From the NCBI GenBank assembly GCA_032719365.1, contig CM064862.1:88462503-88526502 (forward strand): 64,000 nucleotides of DNA, in the 5' to 3' direction. Source of the DNA: Prinsepia uniflora (taxonomy: Eukaryota > Streptophyta > Magnoliopsida > Rosales > Rosaceae). The notes beneath the pieces are model-generated. The model ran no database searches. It was not told the DNA's origin and saw only the letters and a program-made list of their open reading frames with translations. Positions 35,491-47,073 of this stretch are shown here, one piece after another. Position 1 is the stretch's first letter. Each line of letters opens with the position of its first letter. The translations under genes and the position numbers were made by a program.

Positions 35491-36864
35491 ATGAGCGATC
35501 AGCATCCACGGCTGAACCACCTCCGTAGCACCACCCAGCTCCTGAGACAAGCCACCACATCCTTCGCGGGAAACCTGTTTACTTTTCTCTTCCTCTCCCT
35601 CCTCATCTTCTCCTTCCGTACCGTCATCGAAAATGGGACCCACCTCCTCACCTCCTTCGTCGACCGCGACCCTTCTCTGAAGTCCCTCCTCTCCCGCCTC
35701 GACCTCGCAGGCACCGGAAAATCCCAACGGTCTCCCCAATCTCCGCCAGATTCTCCTTCTCCGGTCACCCGCCGCCACCGACCGTTTCTCCACCTCACCC
35801 GTGTCGGAGCCCTAGATGACGACTTTTTCTCCGGTGACGACGACGATGCTCGCTCCCTGTTCAGCACGAATCGCATCGCCCCCATCCTCATCTTCTCCTC
35901 CTCTCACTCCAGCTCCAATTTAGGGTTTAATGGAACTTACGGGACTAGGGTTTCTGAAATTGTCCGCTCCAGCCTCACATTCAAAGCTGAGAAGTTCACC
36001 ATTTCCGAAGATAGAGCTAGAGAAAGAGATATGGACGGAAGTAGCGATGAGGGAGAAGAGAAAGTTGGTGATGGAGAATTGGACGATCGGGTTGTGGATT
36101 TGCAATTCTTCATCAAGGGATTGGAGTTGGGCCGCCGAGACGTGGCGACGTTGTTCTTTCTTGTGAGTTTCTTATCTGCAGCTTACGGTTGGGTCATTCT
36201 TGGGTTTCTTGTTACATATTCCTGGGTTCTTGGGATTGTGTTTACCACAGTTGTGAATGATCTGATCGGGAGGTTTACTTCGTTTGTTGGTCTGGTTTGG
36301 GATGGGTCTAGATTAGGCCTCAAGAGTCTCTCTGGGTTCCTTCTCATGAGGTGGGCAGTGAGAGACGCTCTCACTCAGATACTTGGCTTGTGGTATTTTG
36401 GAGAAATCGAAGACCAGTACTCATTTTTCAAGCTTTTCCTCAGGTTAAAGTTGATGCCTTTTTCAGTTATGCCTCCTTGGATCCGAGGTTATGAGAAAGA
36501 GGTTTCTGGGTTTTTGTTAATGTGGTTCTTCGTGGATACATTGGTGGCATTCATATTTGCCGTGGATGCTTGGATTTCCATAGTTGATTCGAGGAAGACT
36601 GGGAGAGAGATTTTCAAGGAAGGCTGCAATTTGATGAAGTCAATGCTCAATCAAGCTGTCCAAATTAAGTGTTTGGAAGCTATATTTTGTGGTTCCTCTG
36701 TAAGATGGGCTTTATCTCATATATGCGGAAGATCATTTGCCAAGCTTTTTCAGGCGACTGTGGAAGTTTACTTTATGGTGGCCTGGTTGATCTTTTACTT
36801 TGCAGCGAGGGCGAGGTTTAGGGATCCTAGTACTCAAGGGCCGAGGCTTGGAGCACTAAATTAA
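35491..36864 (+). CDS. Uncharacterised plant multi-pass membrane protein, 457 aa
   Basis: Intronless frame with an in-frame ATG after a purine-rich leader. I do not recognise a named family. Visible layout: a hydrophobic segment at about 25-43; a long hydrophilic region 50-210, Ser/Pro-rich (80-92) and with acidic runs (DDDFFSGDDDD near 109-119; SSDEGEEKVGDGELDD near 184-199); a long hydrophobic stretch 219-257 that could hold two helices; an amphipathic Phe/Leu-rich region 262-325; hydrophobic segments at about 337-365 and 421-439; and a short basic tail. This suggests four to five membrane passes. Codon choice in the first third is C-rich (TCC/CTC), typical of a real plant coding region, and the minus-strand frames here are shadows. 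Function is unknown. Confidence 0.88.
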   Translation: MSDQHPRLNHLRSTTQLLRQATTSFAGNLFTFLFLSLLIFSFRTVIENGTHLLTSFVDRDPSLKSLLSRLDLAGTGKSQRSPQSPPDSPSPVTRRHRPFLHLTRVGALDDDFFSGDDDDARSLFSTNRIAPILIFSSSHSSSNLGFNGTYGTRVSEIVRSSLTFKAEKFTISEDRARERDMDGSSDEGEEKVGDGELDDRVVDLQFFIKGLELGRRDVATLFFLVSFLSAAYGWVILGFLVTYSWVLGIVFTTVVNDLIGRFTSFVGLVWDGSRLGLKSLSGFLLMRWAVRDALTQILGLWYFGEIEDQYSFFKLFLRLKLMPFSVMPPWIRGYEKEVSGFLLMWFFVDTLVAFIFAVDAWISIVDSRKTGREIFKEGCNLMKSMLNQAVQIKCLEAIFCGSSVRWALSHICGRSFAKLFQATVEVYFMVAWLIFYFAARARFRDPSTQGPRLGALN

Positions 36865-39190
36865 GGAGGGAGGGTCTTAGATGATACTTGGCAGTAATTA
36901 GCTGGCAGTTTCTCTTGCAGGCTTGGGTTGTTAGCACTACATTACTGGTAATGTTTCAGTGCTCTGTGTGTTGCTTCTTTGGATTCCCTGATATTCGGCA
37001 CTGCCATTAGTTGGTGTAGTCACTAAACTGTTGTTGTATGTAATTTATCCTCGAGGCAGTATACTGCTTGTGTGTTACCTTGCACAAGAATCCATCTTTC
37101 ATGTGTAAATGGCGTTGCAATCATTGTTTTAATTCTCTGCAGTGCATGTCACTTTTGTTGATGATCATGAATGAAAGAAAGTTCAGAGTCGTCATTGTAA
37201 GGGTTACTTAGAGACTAATAGTATTGAGCCTTCACTTTTCCTGTAATTTATGTTCTGTAGGAATTCCTTGCGATGGTTCACCTTATTTTTTCTTCTTTTC
37301 ATTTTGGTTGTACGCGTGTTGTGTGCAGGATTTCTAAATGCACCTTAGTTTGCTTTATGAAGCACACCCGTATGGGTATGTAATCATGTTTGTGTTGCAT
37401 TATAATGAATGTGATGATAAAGTAGATAGCCTTTGCAGGAATACTGTTTTTGAAAATTTGAGGTATATTATTCAGATAAATGAGTCTAGAGTCCCTCCTC
37501 TATAACGATCATATGAATGTGTATTAAGTTATGGAGGGTTTTTGCTAGGGATCTGCTCCAAATTCGTTGTACTGTTTGTATGGTCTACACCGATTATGTA
37601 TAGTGAGGCAATTTGTACTGTATCTTAATGAGTAGATTATTCATTTATTTGAGGGGATGCTGTGGGAAATGATATTCTCATAGCTCTGGATGTAGAATCA
37701 TTAATAATATTAGCTATTATTGGGATGCAATTTAAGGCCCTGGACTTTGCTTACTGGTTCATGCCTTAGAGTCTTAGACCACTATCAAAGTTCTTTTCGT
37801 AGTTGGATCAGGTTATCTGCTATTCACCTTGCTCCATGCATACAGGGGAGAGATCTGCTGCTCATATAAGTTGAGGGCAAATCTGGCCTTTTGAGGTCTT
37901 AGCAACCTGTTTGTTGGCCAATTCTTGATCCATGGGGAGAAGTTCAAATGGACAAGCATTTGAAGCTTTGGTGGGTAAAGTAGGTGTGACCAATTTGTGT
38001 TACTTTTATAGCCAGATATAGGTTCTATTTGGGGGAACTCATCAAATAAGATTGTCTCCTTTCTAAAACTGAAGCTGCTTAGTGAAAACCAGGTTGTCAA
38101 GTATAACTCCCTTGCCATTAGTCGCAGGTGTTAATAGTTTTAATTGGTAGCCTTCCTCTTTCAAAATTTCATGGGAAGTTCTTGGTTAGCTGGGGTAAGT
38201 TGGAAGCCCTGGATTATTGGAAGGATTTTTTCTTTCTTGAGTTTTGGCTTCAAAATCCGGAAAACAAAAGGCATTTATTAGCTAGTCACTGGATCTGCAG
38301 ATCCCACACTGCTAACAATGAAGCTTCCCAGGATATTTCATATATCAGGAACCTCGCTTATATGCTCATGCACAAAATCATTTCTCAAATTTTAGGTAGG
38401 CACTTGCATTTTACTTTATTCGAGAAATATTAAAATCTGCTCTAATCTCTGTACTCGTATGGAAGATGAGATTGAGTGACCTCACTAAAATGGAAACCAA
38501 CCCACCCTTGCAGCCCCATCTGCTAAATCCAGAATTTTTTTTTGGGTCGAAGAAATTTGAACCTCGAGTTTAGTTTTAAGGAGCTGATTTTCACATTGCA
38601 TTGTTTTTAACTTACTGCATTTCAGTTTGAGTTTTATCTTTAAAGAAGAAGTTAAATGCAGTAAGTAAAAACAGAGGGTGGAAATCAGATTCTTAACTTT
38701 ATCCTTTATTTTCACCTTCCCCCACAACCTGATCCAACTCACAAGGGTTTTCTGTTTATCCTTTTTGTTTGAGTTGTGAATACTTGCCATTTGGACAATT
38801 ATGACCCTGACATTGTATGTTAACTTGTGGCACAGAGCGCGTGGTCATTGTATGCACTTGAAGATAAGTCCCGTACTTGACATGGTTGAAGTTAGTTGGT
38901 ACTGCAGAGGTACACTGTCGCTATGCATAAAATTGTTGGACCACTCAGACACACCACCTAGCTGCTTATAAAAACGCCACAATCCAACTGAGCAAGTGGA
39001 AACAGAACAGAATTTACTATTCTTGAACTGGTGAATTACGTTTGTGATGATGATACGATGACCTAGAAACATAGTAAAAATGAATGTTTTACAACGCTAC
39101 GTACGTACTAATAGTCTAATAATATTGTACAAACAATATTAATAAGGCAGATGGACCTAGCTTATGAATCAAATGAAACATTCTCATCAT
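36865..39190. other. Intergenic region between the membrane-protein and SAUR genes
   Basis: The first few hundred bases are probably the 3' untranslated region. Short frames (about 100 codons at 37813-38118 and 38128-38433) overlap on opposite strands and show no domain signal. No gene is called. Confidence 0.45.
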
Positions 39191-39193
39191 GTT

Positions 39194-39574
39194 TCAAAGA
39201 CGCAGAGGAATCCTCCGATGATGATCATTAGCGCATCGAAGAACGTCTAGGAATAGGGTTTCATCGCAGGGAATGTAGAGTTTGGAGTGAGCAATGTAAT
39301 CAAACTCTTCGCGGGCTTGATCGAGGAGTGCCTGGAAGAGAGGGTGATTGAGTATGGTGATTTTGATGACAAACCTCTTGTGGTTTTGGCCAACGTACAC
39401 GACCAAGTGACCCTTTGGGACATCCTTGGGGATTGACCTCTCTTCATGAACATTGGAAGCCCACAGACCCCATTGGCAGCCGTTTTCACAGCAAGAAGAA
39501 GAAGACGACGAAGATGGAAAGCTCCCTATCTTCCTCCACTTGTTTGCACAAACCGTAACAAACTTCCCTTTCAT
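39194..39574 (-). CDS. SAUR-type auxin-responsive protein
   Basis: Small intronless gene, 126 aa. SAUR proteins are quickly induced by auxin and promote cell expansion by inhibiting PP2C.D phosphatases, which raises plasma-membrane proton-pump activity. The conserved SAUR domain spans residues 51-118: DVPKGHLVVYVG, KRFVIKI, NHPLFQALLDQAREEFDY and LYIPCDETLFLDVLRC. The N-terminal part has a Lys-rich start (MKGKFVTVCANKWRKIG) and a Ser run (20-27), variable in the family. A TATA box lies about 60 bp upstream on the same strand. The second ORF in another frame of this region is a shadow. I cannot say which SAUR it is. Confidence 0.93.
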   Translation of the reverse strand: MKGKFVTVCANKWRKIGSFPSSSSSSSCCENGCQWGLWASNVHEERSIPKDVPKGHLVVYVGQNHKRFVIKITILNHPLFQALLDQAREEFDYIAHSKLYIPCDETLFLDVLRCANDHHRRIPLRL

Positions 39575-39632
39575 ATTTTGAGGGAAAAAGAGAGAGTGGT
39601 TGATTGTACAAAGTAGTCAGAAAGGTGAAAGG

Positions 39633-39640
39633 TTTATATA
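39633..39640 (-). promoter_or_regulatory. TATA box of the SAUR gene
   Basis: TATATAAA on the minus strand, 59 bp before the SAUR ATG; this spacing fits a short leader of about 30 nt. Confidence 0.65.
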
Positions 39641-39717
39641 GGTGAGGAAGAGGAGAGACACTCTTTGGAGCATTCAATTGGTGATGTGATGAGTTGGCTA
39701 AGAGGGAAAGCTCGAAG

Positions 39718-39720
<3 letters not shown>

Positions 39721-39756
<36 letters not shown>
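39721..39756. repeat. (AT)14 followed by (GT)n microsatellite
   Basis: Uninterrupted AT dinucleotides from 39721 to 39748, then GTGTGTGT. Confidence 0.95.
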
Positions 39757-39759
39757 TTT

Positions 39760-40969
39760 TTGAATTGCCTTTGGTTTCTTTTATATATAAAGCAATGCAT
39801 CTTGATACGAAATTGTACGAACATGCATCTCAAGGATTCCTCAAGAATAAAAAAAATGTCACATTCAGATTTGTGAGTAGCTATTTCCTCTTAAAGCAAG
39901 AATATTTTACGTGCTAGATACATTAAATAACATCAATTGTATTGTCAGTCAATATATTGATAATATCTATAATCAATTTTTATGTTAAATTTTAATTATT
40001 AAGTGATCTAGTATCATGTAATTTGTTATATTTTAAATATTTTTTTTATTCACGGCAAATAACAAACGAATCTTCCATCACATTATTTACAAAAGTTTGA
40101 GAAAGCATGGTGCTCGATTGATTGAGTGGTCTATCGAAAGTATCAAAGCAAAAGACTCCACAAATTGGGAGGAGAAAAAAGATAAGATATAAATGAAACT
40201 AGGAGATATGGGATGATGATGATGGGATAAGCTTCTTGGACGAAGTGTGTATGCCAATTAAGAGGATCCCACTTACTATACTCCAATCATTTTGTTCTCA
40301 ATTAAAAATATACGAAGGGATCTGCCACAAAAAAAGAAACCGCGTTTGCACAATCAATTCATGTTGCATCATCTTATTTTAACTTAGTCTAAATTTAAAA
40401 CAGATAATTCAGATAGTTGAATATAAAAATAGAAGATATGTTGTAATGCTAAAATTTGTAGATATCATTTCCCATGCCACTCATGGCCTTGAAGATTTTA
40501 TGAGGATAAGTTTTATATACATTTGGTTTTGTTGGTATTAAAAATGGACCAATTTAGAGTTATCTCATGGAGTTTGTTTGATTCATTTTTCTTTGAGTGG
40601 TGTAACTTGAAAAGAGAAAGTAAGTGCAAATGAGCATCGGTGCGGTATCTACGTAACAGTCTCTGATAGTAAAACCGAGGAGGGTATTGTAATTATTTAG
40701 GTAGGGTGAGGGTAAGATTGTCTTTACATTTTGGAAGGGAGGTACCTTTGTATTTATCGTGGCATTGAATGATGTGGGCGGAATTAATAATTTGATATGG
40801 GCAAGTGTCCCTACTGTTGGAATTGACACATGTTCTGGTGGTCCTGAGTTGCGTTTGTGTTTGACTTGGTCGACCGAGAAGTAGGTAGGCCAATCAGATT
40901 TGGTCGGCCTTGTGTCATTGTCCATGGTTGGGCCAATTTGATGTATCTTGTGTTGTGCAAGTAGCCCTC
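39760..40969. other. AT-rich spacer
   Basis: No gene is supported. The minus-strand frames at 40560-41002 overlap each other and lack domain signals. Confidence 0.45.
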
Positions 40970-41905
40970 GTCATTGGGTGGGGTCGGGCAAGCCCGGCCC
41001 AAATTTTTTGGGCTTGGGCCGGACCAGGCGGGCTTATTAAATAATTTTTTAATTTACAGGCCGAGTCAGGCGGACTTACTTACATATATAAAAGCCCTTG
41101 GGCTTTATCGGGCCGGGCTTTTATTTAGCTTTTCGGGTCGGGCCTACTAAGCCCACTTGGGGCGGGCTTACGTGAGTTTTTACAATAAACTATTTATCAA
41201 ATTTTAAAATTACAAAAAAATATATGAATATGAAAAAAAATATTAATAATGAAAAAAAAATACACAAGGGTACAAAAACGTGACCTCGTTAAAACCTTAC
41301 TTTAAAAACCCTAACAAAACTGCTCAAGAGTATCCAACTAGAGAGAAGAATGGGAAGTGAAAGTAAGCATAAAGGGAAGAATGCGGTTGCGAGATAAGAG
41401 AAATTGTGTTGAGTGAGTGTGGGTTTGTGAGATATTGAGATATGAGTTTTGAACTTTGAGAGTTGGGAGAGAGATAATGCAGTTAGTAAGGAGAATCAGA
41501 ACGTGGAAAGGGTTAGAGTTGAGTGAAATTTATTTAAGTAGGTGAACATAGGATTAGCTGGTTAGAGTTTGTATTGAGTATTGACCATTGAGTTTTCTAA
41601 AATAAATTAGGTGGACTTGGAGTTGAGATTTGAGTTTTTGCTGAAATATTAATATTAAAAATGGGTTAGGTATTAATTCTTAAATAATAAGAATTTTATA
41701 TATTCGGACTTATGAGCCGGGTTTATATGGGCAGGTCGGGCTGGGCTTACCGGACTTTATTGGGTTCGGGCCTATCGGGTTTGAACACCATAAGCCCAAG
41801 TCCAGCCCACTAACTCTCGGGCTGGGCTGGGCCGACCCACAACCCATAATGGATCGGGCCGAGCTTTTGTCCACTGGGCCTATCGGGCCTCCATAAGCCC
41901 ATGAG
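40970..41905. mobile_element. Probable non-autonomous element with GGGCC-rich ends
   Basis: Two GC-rich blocks (about 40975-41175 and 41705-41900) are built from GGGCTT/GGGCCGG/AAGCCC words and flank an AT-rich core. The outer words are partly reverse-complementary (GGGTCGGGC...GCCCGGCCC on the left; CGGGCCGAGC...GGGCCTATCGGGCC on the right). The layout is like the element at 25935. Exact ends and target duplication could not be fixed. Confidence 0.45.
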
Positions 41906-42515
41906 ATTTTGGACCAAATGGTGAGTGCTATGTGCAAGTCTGTTATTGTGTTTGTTTCCAGCCGAAAGTCAAGCTTGGTTTTAGTGGGAATGATCAACCT
42001 TTATTATGTGGACCAAATTAACTACGAACCTGCTTCACCAAATCAACGAAATGGCTTTTTTAATTTGATGACCAATAATTACAATAAGTTTATAAATAAT
42101 AATATTTCAACCGATCTTTTTTAATGGGCAGGTATATATAGTACTGCACATATATATACTGTACAATGTACATGTCCGTACCGTACAACATATATATGTT
42201 GCTGCTAATTTGCATTGTTAATAATGCATGCATGCAGTTTAGACTGCAGATCTCGAGATAGAGCAGTTCGATAAGAAGATTTTGGAGCAGGAAATGGGCA
42301 ATATTTCATTCAGTCTCACTCTTACAGAGAGCATAAAATGTATGGGAGGGGACTCACACAGTCACATATATCTTCGATCTTAATTATTTTCAGATTCGAT
42401 CCAGTTCTCCATGGGCAGTTGCAACAATATTCTCCATTTCCTCCACCAACCTCAGCAATCTATATCTGTTTTAATATGATAATTAATTAGGTCTTGATCA
42501 GTGAATAGAATGTAG

Positions 42516-42553
<38 letters not shown>

Positions 42554-42875
42554 TAGGGTGATCTTTATGGTCTAACAACTTAACCAATATTTAATTAGAG
42601 AGCCTAATAATTAGGCACAGTTTTTAATTTTTGATCTAATAACTTATCCACTATTTAGATAGCTAGCTCGTCCTATACCACTTCACTTGGTTGATAAATA
42701 AATATATATATATATAGATAATAGAGTAAACTATTAGTAGATAATCATTGACAATATTGTACATAATTTACTTAAAAGTTAAAATATGATAATTTTTTAC
42801 TCTAAGACCCTTCTATTATTTTTTAGCCACGCATATTTATTGTCATTTTCTTATATAATGTATGATTAAGATTCT
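41906..42875. other. AT-rich spacer before the nested LTR region
   Basis: Contains an (AT) tract at 42520-42549 and another near 42701-42714. No gene is seen. Confidence 0.5.
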
Positions 42876-43278
42876 AACCCTATAACACCTCGGAAATTCA
42901 AGAAAAATAAACTTAGAAAAAAAAGGAAATGACCATTTTGCCCCTATATAGGTCAATGGTTGATTTTTTGATCGGACAATTTTTTGGATGTTTCGTAAAA
43001 ACTGTTGTGAAGGTCTCAGCCTTTTAAGTATGTAGACAAATGACATGCCGAAAACAGAGGTCGAATATGTTCGTTATAGGTCAAGAATGCTTAGGGGTAT
43101 TTTGGTAATTATGTCATGAATGGTATTTTGGTAAATTCATGTGGAAGATATTCCATAATGGTGACGAGTGTCTAGAGAATTCTGGGATTTTCCCCCTTAT
43201 TCTCCCCAACGACATGCCTATATGTGTGTGTGTGTGAGATCATAGGAGAAAGAGAGTTAGGAAAGAAAGAAAAAGAAG

Positions 43279-43279
<1 letters not shown>

Positions 43280-43366
<87 letters not shown>
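43280..43366. repeat. (GA)n microsatellite, about 86 bp
   Basis: Nearly pure GA dinucleotides. The Ser/Leu-repeat open frames on the minus strand here are artefacts of this tract. Confidence 0.97.
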
Positions 43367-43369
<3 letters not shown>

Positions 43370-43372
43370 AAA

Positions 43373-43966
43373 TGATGGGGAAAGAGGAAGAAATCCTCCA
43401 TAACCCGTGGGGGTTCTTTGGTGATCATAGGTCACCTGACAGGACCCATCCCAATCCCCCCCGGGATTAGTGCAGGATGACCCTACTCCCGTCTGACACG
43501 AAGTGTCAGACAAGGGATATTTTCGACCTTTGCCCTCCCGGGCTATCAGAGTACGCCAGGATCCGGAGGAGGCATGCGATATCTCGGTCTCTGCTACAGT
43601 CCACAATCTGATGTCAACCTGAAGGGCAGTCAAAACATGACGGGGAAAGAGGAAGAAATCCTCCATAACCCATGGGGGTTCTTTGGTGATCATAGGTCAC
43701 CTGACAGGACCCATCCCAATCCCCCCCGGGATTAGTGCAGGATGACCCTGCTCCCGTCTGACACGAAGTGTCAGACAAGGGATATTTTCGACCTTTGCCC
43801 TCCCGGGCTATCAGAGTACGCCAAGATCCAGAGGAGGCATGCGATATCTCGGTCTCTGCTACAGTCCACAATCTGATGTCAACCTGAAGGGCAGTCAAAA
43901 CATGACGGGGAAAGAGGAAGAAATCCTCCATAACCCGTGGGGGTTCTTTGGTGATCATAGGTCACC
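43373..43966. repeat. 265-bp tandem copies of an LTR edge plus its flank
   Basis: TGACAGGACCC starts at 43437, 43702 and 43967, exactly 265 bp apart. Each of the first two units is about 201 bp of LTR end plus 64 bp of the flanking sequence that precedes the insertion (GGGGAAAGAGGAAG...GGTCACC). The third LTR end continues into the full solo LTR. The flank is therefore present three times (43373, 43638, 43903), each ending in the TCACC target duplication. Units differ by only a few bases. Confidence 0.93.
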
Positions 43967-46900
43967 TGACAGGACCCATCCCAATCCCCCCCGGGATTAG
44001 TGCAGGATGACCCTGCTCCCGTCTGACACAAAGTGTCAGACAAGGGATATTTTCGACCTTTGCCCTCCCGGGCTATCAGAGTACGCCAGGATCCGGAGGA
44101 GGCATGCGATATCTCGGTCTCTGCTACAGTCCACAATCTGATGTCAACCTGAAGGGCAGTCAAAACATTAAAAGCTGTGAGTGAACAAAAATAAAGAGTT
44201 TACAAAAACAGTTTATCGAAGACATTTGTACCCTTCACTAAAAAGCATGCATGCATTCAAAAACCATTTATCCGAAATAAACCATATGTGGGAACTAAGC
44301 CCAAAACCAAGGTTGAAAGAACCATGATGAAAATGACCATACGGGCCACTGCCCAAATCCACAAAGAAACCAATAAGGGACTCAGCCCAAAACCATAACC
44401 ATACGGAAATAAAATACATGAGCCACTGCTCAAATCCTGTGCACACCTGTGCACACCACATATCATATATCATATTTATATCACATACATATATAAGTCA
44501 CACAACCAATCCTGTCACGGTATCCAAAGCTACGCGCGTGCTACCCGGGTCTCAATCCGAGTCTTCTCAAAGTCAAGGTCAATGTCCGCAGACCACTGAC
44601 CCTACCCGAGGTAATAGTAACCATAGCCTTCTTGAGAGTAAGGAACCCAACTGGGGGGTGACTCCACTCAGTCGGTGCTCCGTGACTACTCCGGGGTCCA
44701 CCCAGGCCAACGACCCTCCCCGGAGGAGATAATAGATGTAAAGGAAGGTATATGAATACATATATATACATAACATAAACATTCATGCCCGGTTCCCTTG
44801 AACCGTCATGATCCATAACATCCATAACAAGGGTTCATGCCGGTTCCCATAAACTGTCATGAACCACAATGACCTTTCCAGAGTTCATGATGGTTCCCGT
44901 AAACCATCATGAACTTGGAAATCCACGTAGGGTCCCTGACCCGAAATCATAAACCATAAAGTAACTGGGTCTCGTGCCCGAACATATGGCTCAACTGGGC
45001 ACCGTGCCCGATATCTAAGGGTCAGTCACGACTCCGATCATAGTGATGCGTGCAACCATCCATCCAGGACCGCTCTCAATCCTAGTATGTCGCCGTGAAC
45101 GAATCAACCGACGCGACCACCACAAGATCATGGTGCACTCATCACCGATCGATATCCTGAACCGTCAGCACTCCGAAGTCGAGCCTCCCCAGGCTGCCCG
45201 ACAACGAATCGTGCATCGTGACCTCTCCGGAAGGAACACATCCCAAACCGGAGGCGAGCGTCGTATCGTTGATCGCCGTGCACAAAGCACCCGTCGCGAC
45301 CACGATTTAGACCTGTAGGTCGTAACTAGAGTCATATGCCCGAGACCAAACCAAATGGGTCTCATACCCGAGTTTATTCTTTTGGAAATCCAAAACCATT
45401 TAATTTAGACCAATAAAAGAATACAGACCCGTATAGGCACCGTATAGGGCCGAAACCTCGAAATACGTGCCTATACGTAACCACACGTCAAAATGCACTC
45501 ATGGCATCACAAACAAGTATTAAAAACATATAATAAACATTTATACATGCACCAATTTAGAAAACCAGGTCCACTCACAGACCGTCCGAGCTACCGCCTC
45601 GATTTGCGTGCCATACGGCTCCCCGAGCCGATCACCGTCACCGGGACTCCCAAACCTGTCCAAATCGTAATAGAAGGTTACTAACTACTTAATTAACCTC
45701 CTACCAAAACCCCGTAATTTTCCCGTATTTTTAACTATTTTTAATCCTGAACCTAAACCTTCCGATGCCCCGAAACATATCGAGACGGTGTCCGATCGAC
45801 ACGAAACCAGTCCCAAAATGTTCGTTACATCGAATAGAAGATTTCACATGTTGAACACATCCCCAAATTCTCCCGCACGCGCCCGCACGCGCCGCCTGAA
45901 GTGGCTGCGCGTGGGCCTCACGCGCCGCTACAGTACCCGTCTTCAACCTCCGCGACTGGTGCGAACCGGTCCGGTTACTGTGCTGAACCAGCGTAACCGG
46001 TTCAGCCTCCCTACTCCCTCATTTTCGGTCCAATTGCTTCCATTCCAATTTCTAAATTCCTATTTTCAAGTTTCATATCTAACCCAATTAACAAAACGAC
46101 CTAAAACCCCCTAAATCGATCCCTAAAAATTAACCCCCCACGGCCCCTGTTTTCCGATTCCGTCCCCAGGCTTCACAGCCGTCAACCCCCGTTCAAAACC
46201 ATCTCTATACACCCTAAACAATCTAACAAACATTCCGTAATCAACCAAAACTATCCATAATGTAAAAATCGACAAAATGGGAGATTTGGGTCTAACTGGG
46301 TACCCGTTCGGGTTTGGGTCTCCACCGTGCACGGTGGCTTCGTCCTGGTCGGCCACCACGCTTCACCGGTCCTCCTCTCCCCCTCTGGTCTCTCTGTCAT
46401 GATCATAGGGTGAGGGTTGGATGTTTGGGTTGCACAGATGAGAGAAATGAGATCGGGAAAATGGGTTTGAAATGAAGAATGATCGATGAAGGGATGGTAT
46501 GCATGTATGTGTGAGATTGGCCAGTGGATGGGTGACACTTGTCACTCATCCATTGGCTATCTAAAAAGCTGGGCCCACTAGAGACAAAACTGCACTTTTT
46601 GTCTCGTAAAACGTGCCGTCGTGAATAGTAACCAGAAACTTCCGTGAACCGTAACTTCGCCGTCGAACGTCCGAATTCGACGTGCCGCCTGTCTACGGAT
46701 TCGTATCGTCCCCATCTACGTAACGGTCTTCGCCCTAGGCCATCGGACCTTCCGGTCAAAAAGTCAACATTTTGACCCTTTTAACCAAAATTACCAAAAT
46801 GCCCCTAAACTTCCGAATGTCATAACTTCCTCCTCGAATGTCAGAATTGAACGTGCCACCTGTCTATGAACTCGTGACGTCACGAACTACGTCACGGTCA

Positions 46901-47073
46901 TCGGTCAAAGTCCATTTGACCGCCCGAGTGAAAATTCAACGTTTTGCCCACGCCCAAGGACAAAACGGTCATTTCGCACCGTTCGTCCGATTTCGCTCAA
47001 CTAATCACGGATTAGCCTCACTAATCGTGATTAGTCACTAATCTAATCTAGGAATTTGGGACGGGTCGTTACA
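43967..47073 (-). mobile_element. Level 2a: solo LTR (3107 bp), target duplication TCACC
   Basis: Plus-strand edges are TGACAGGACCC at 43967 and GGGACGGGTCGTTACA ending at 47073, so the LTR points left. Identical TCACC stands at 43962-43966 and 47074-47078. It sits inside the level 1 LTR. It contains the CATG-palindrome repeats (near 44785-44920), GCGCGCC-rich sequence near 45870-45930 and the CGTGACGTCACGA block near 46875. Confidence 0.93.

Noticed and set aside
35461..35891. Minus-strand frames opposite the membrane-protein gene
   Set aside because: Shadow frames of a C-rich coding region; composition (Glu/Arg/Gly-rich) is an antisense artefact.
38128..38433. 101-codon plus-strand frame between the membrane-protein and SAUR genes
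   Set aside because: No domain, low-complexity aromatic composition and an overlapping antisense neighbour; not supported as a gene.
43172..43693. 173-codon minus-strand frame with long Ser/Leu runs
   Set aside because: Created by the GA microsatellite and repeated LTR ends; no protein-family signal.
43437..44166. CRISPR-like or satellite array
   Set aside because: Regular 265-bp period, but units are duplicated LTR edge plus flank; only three units and no spacer structure.
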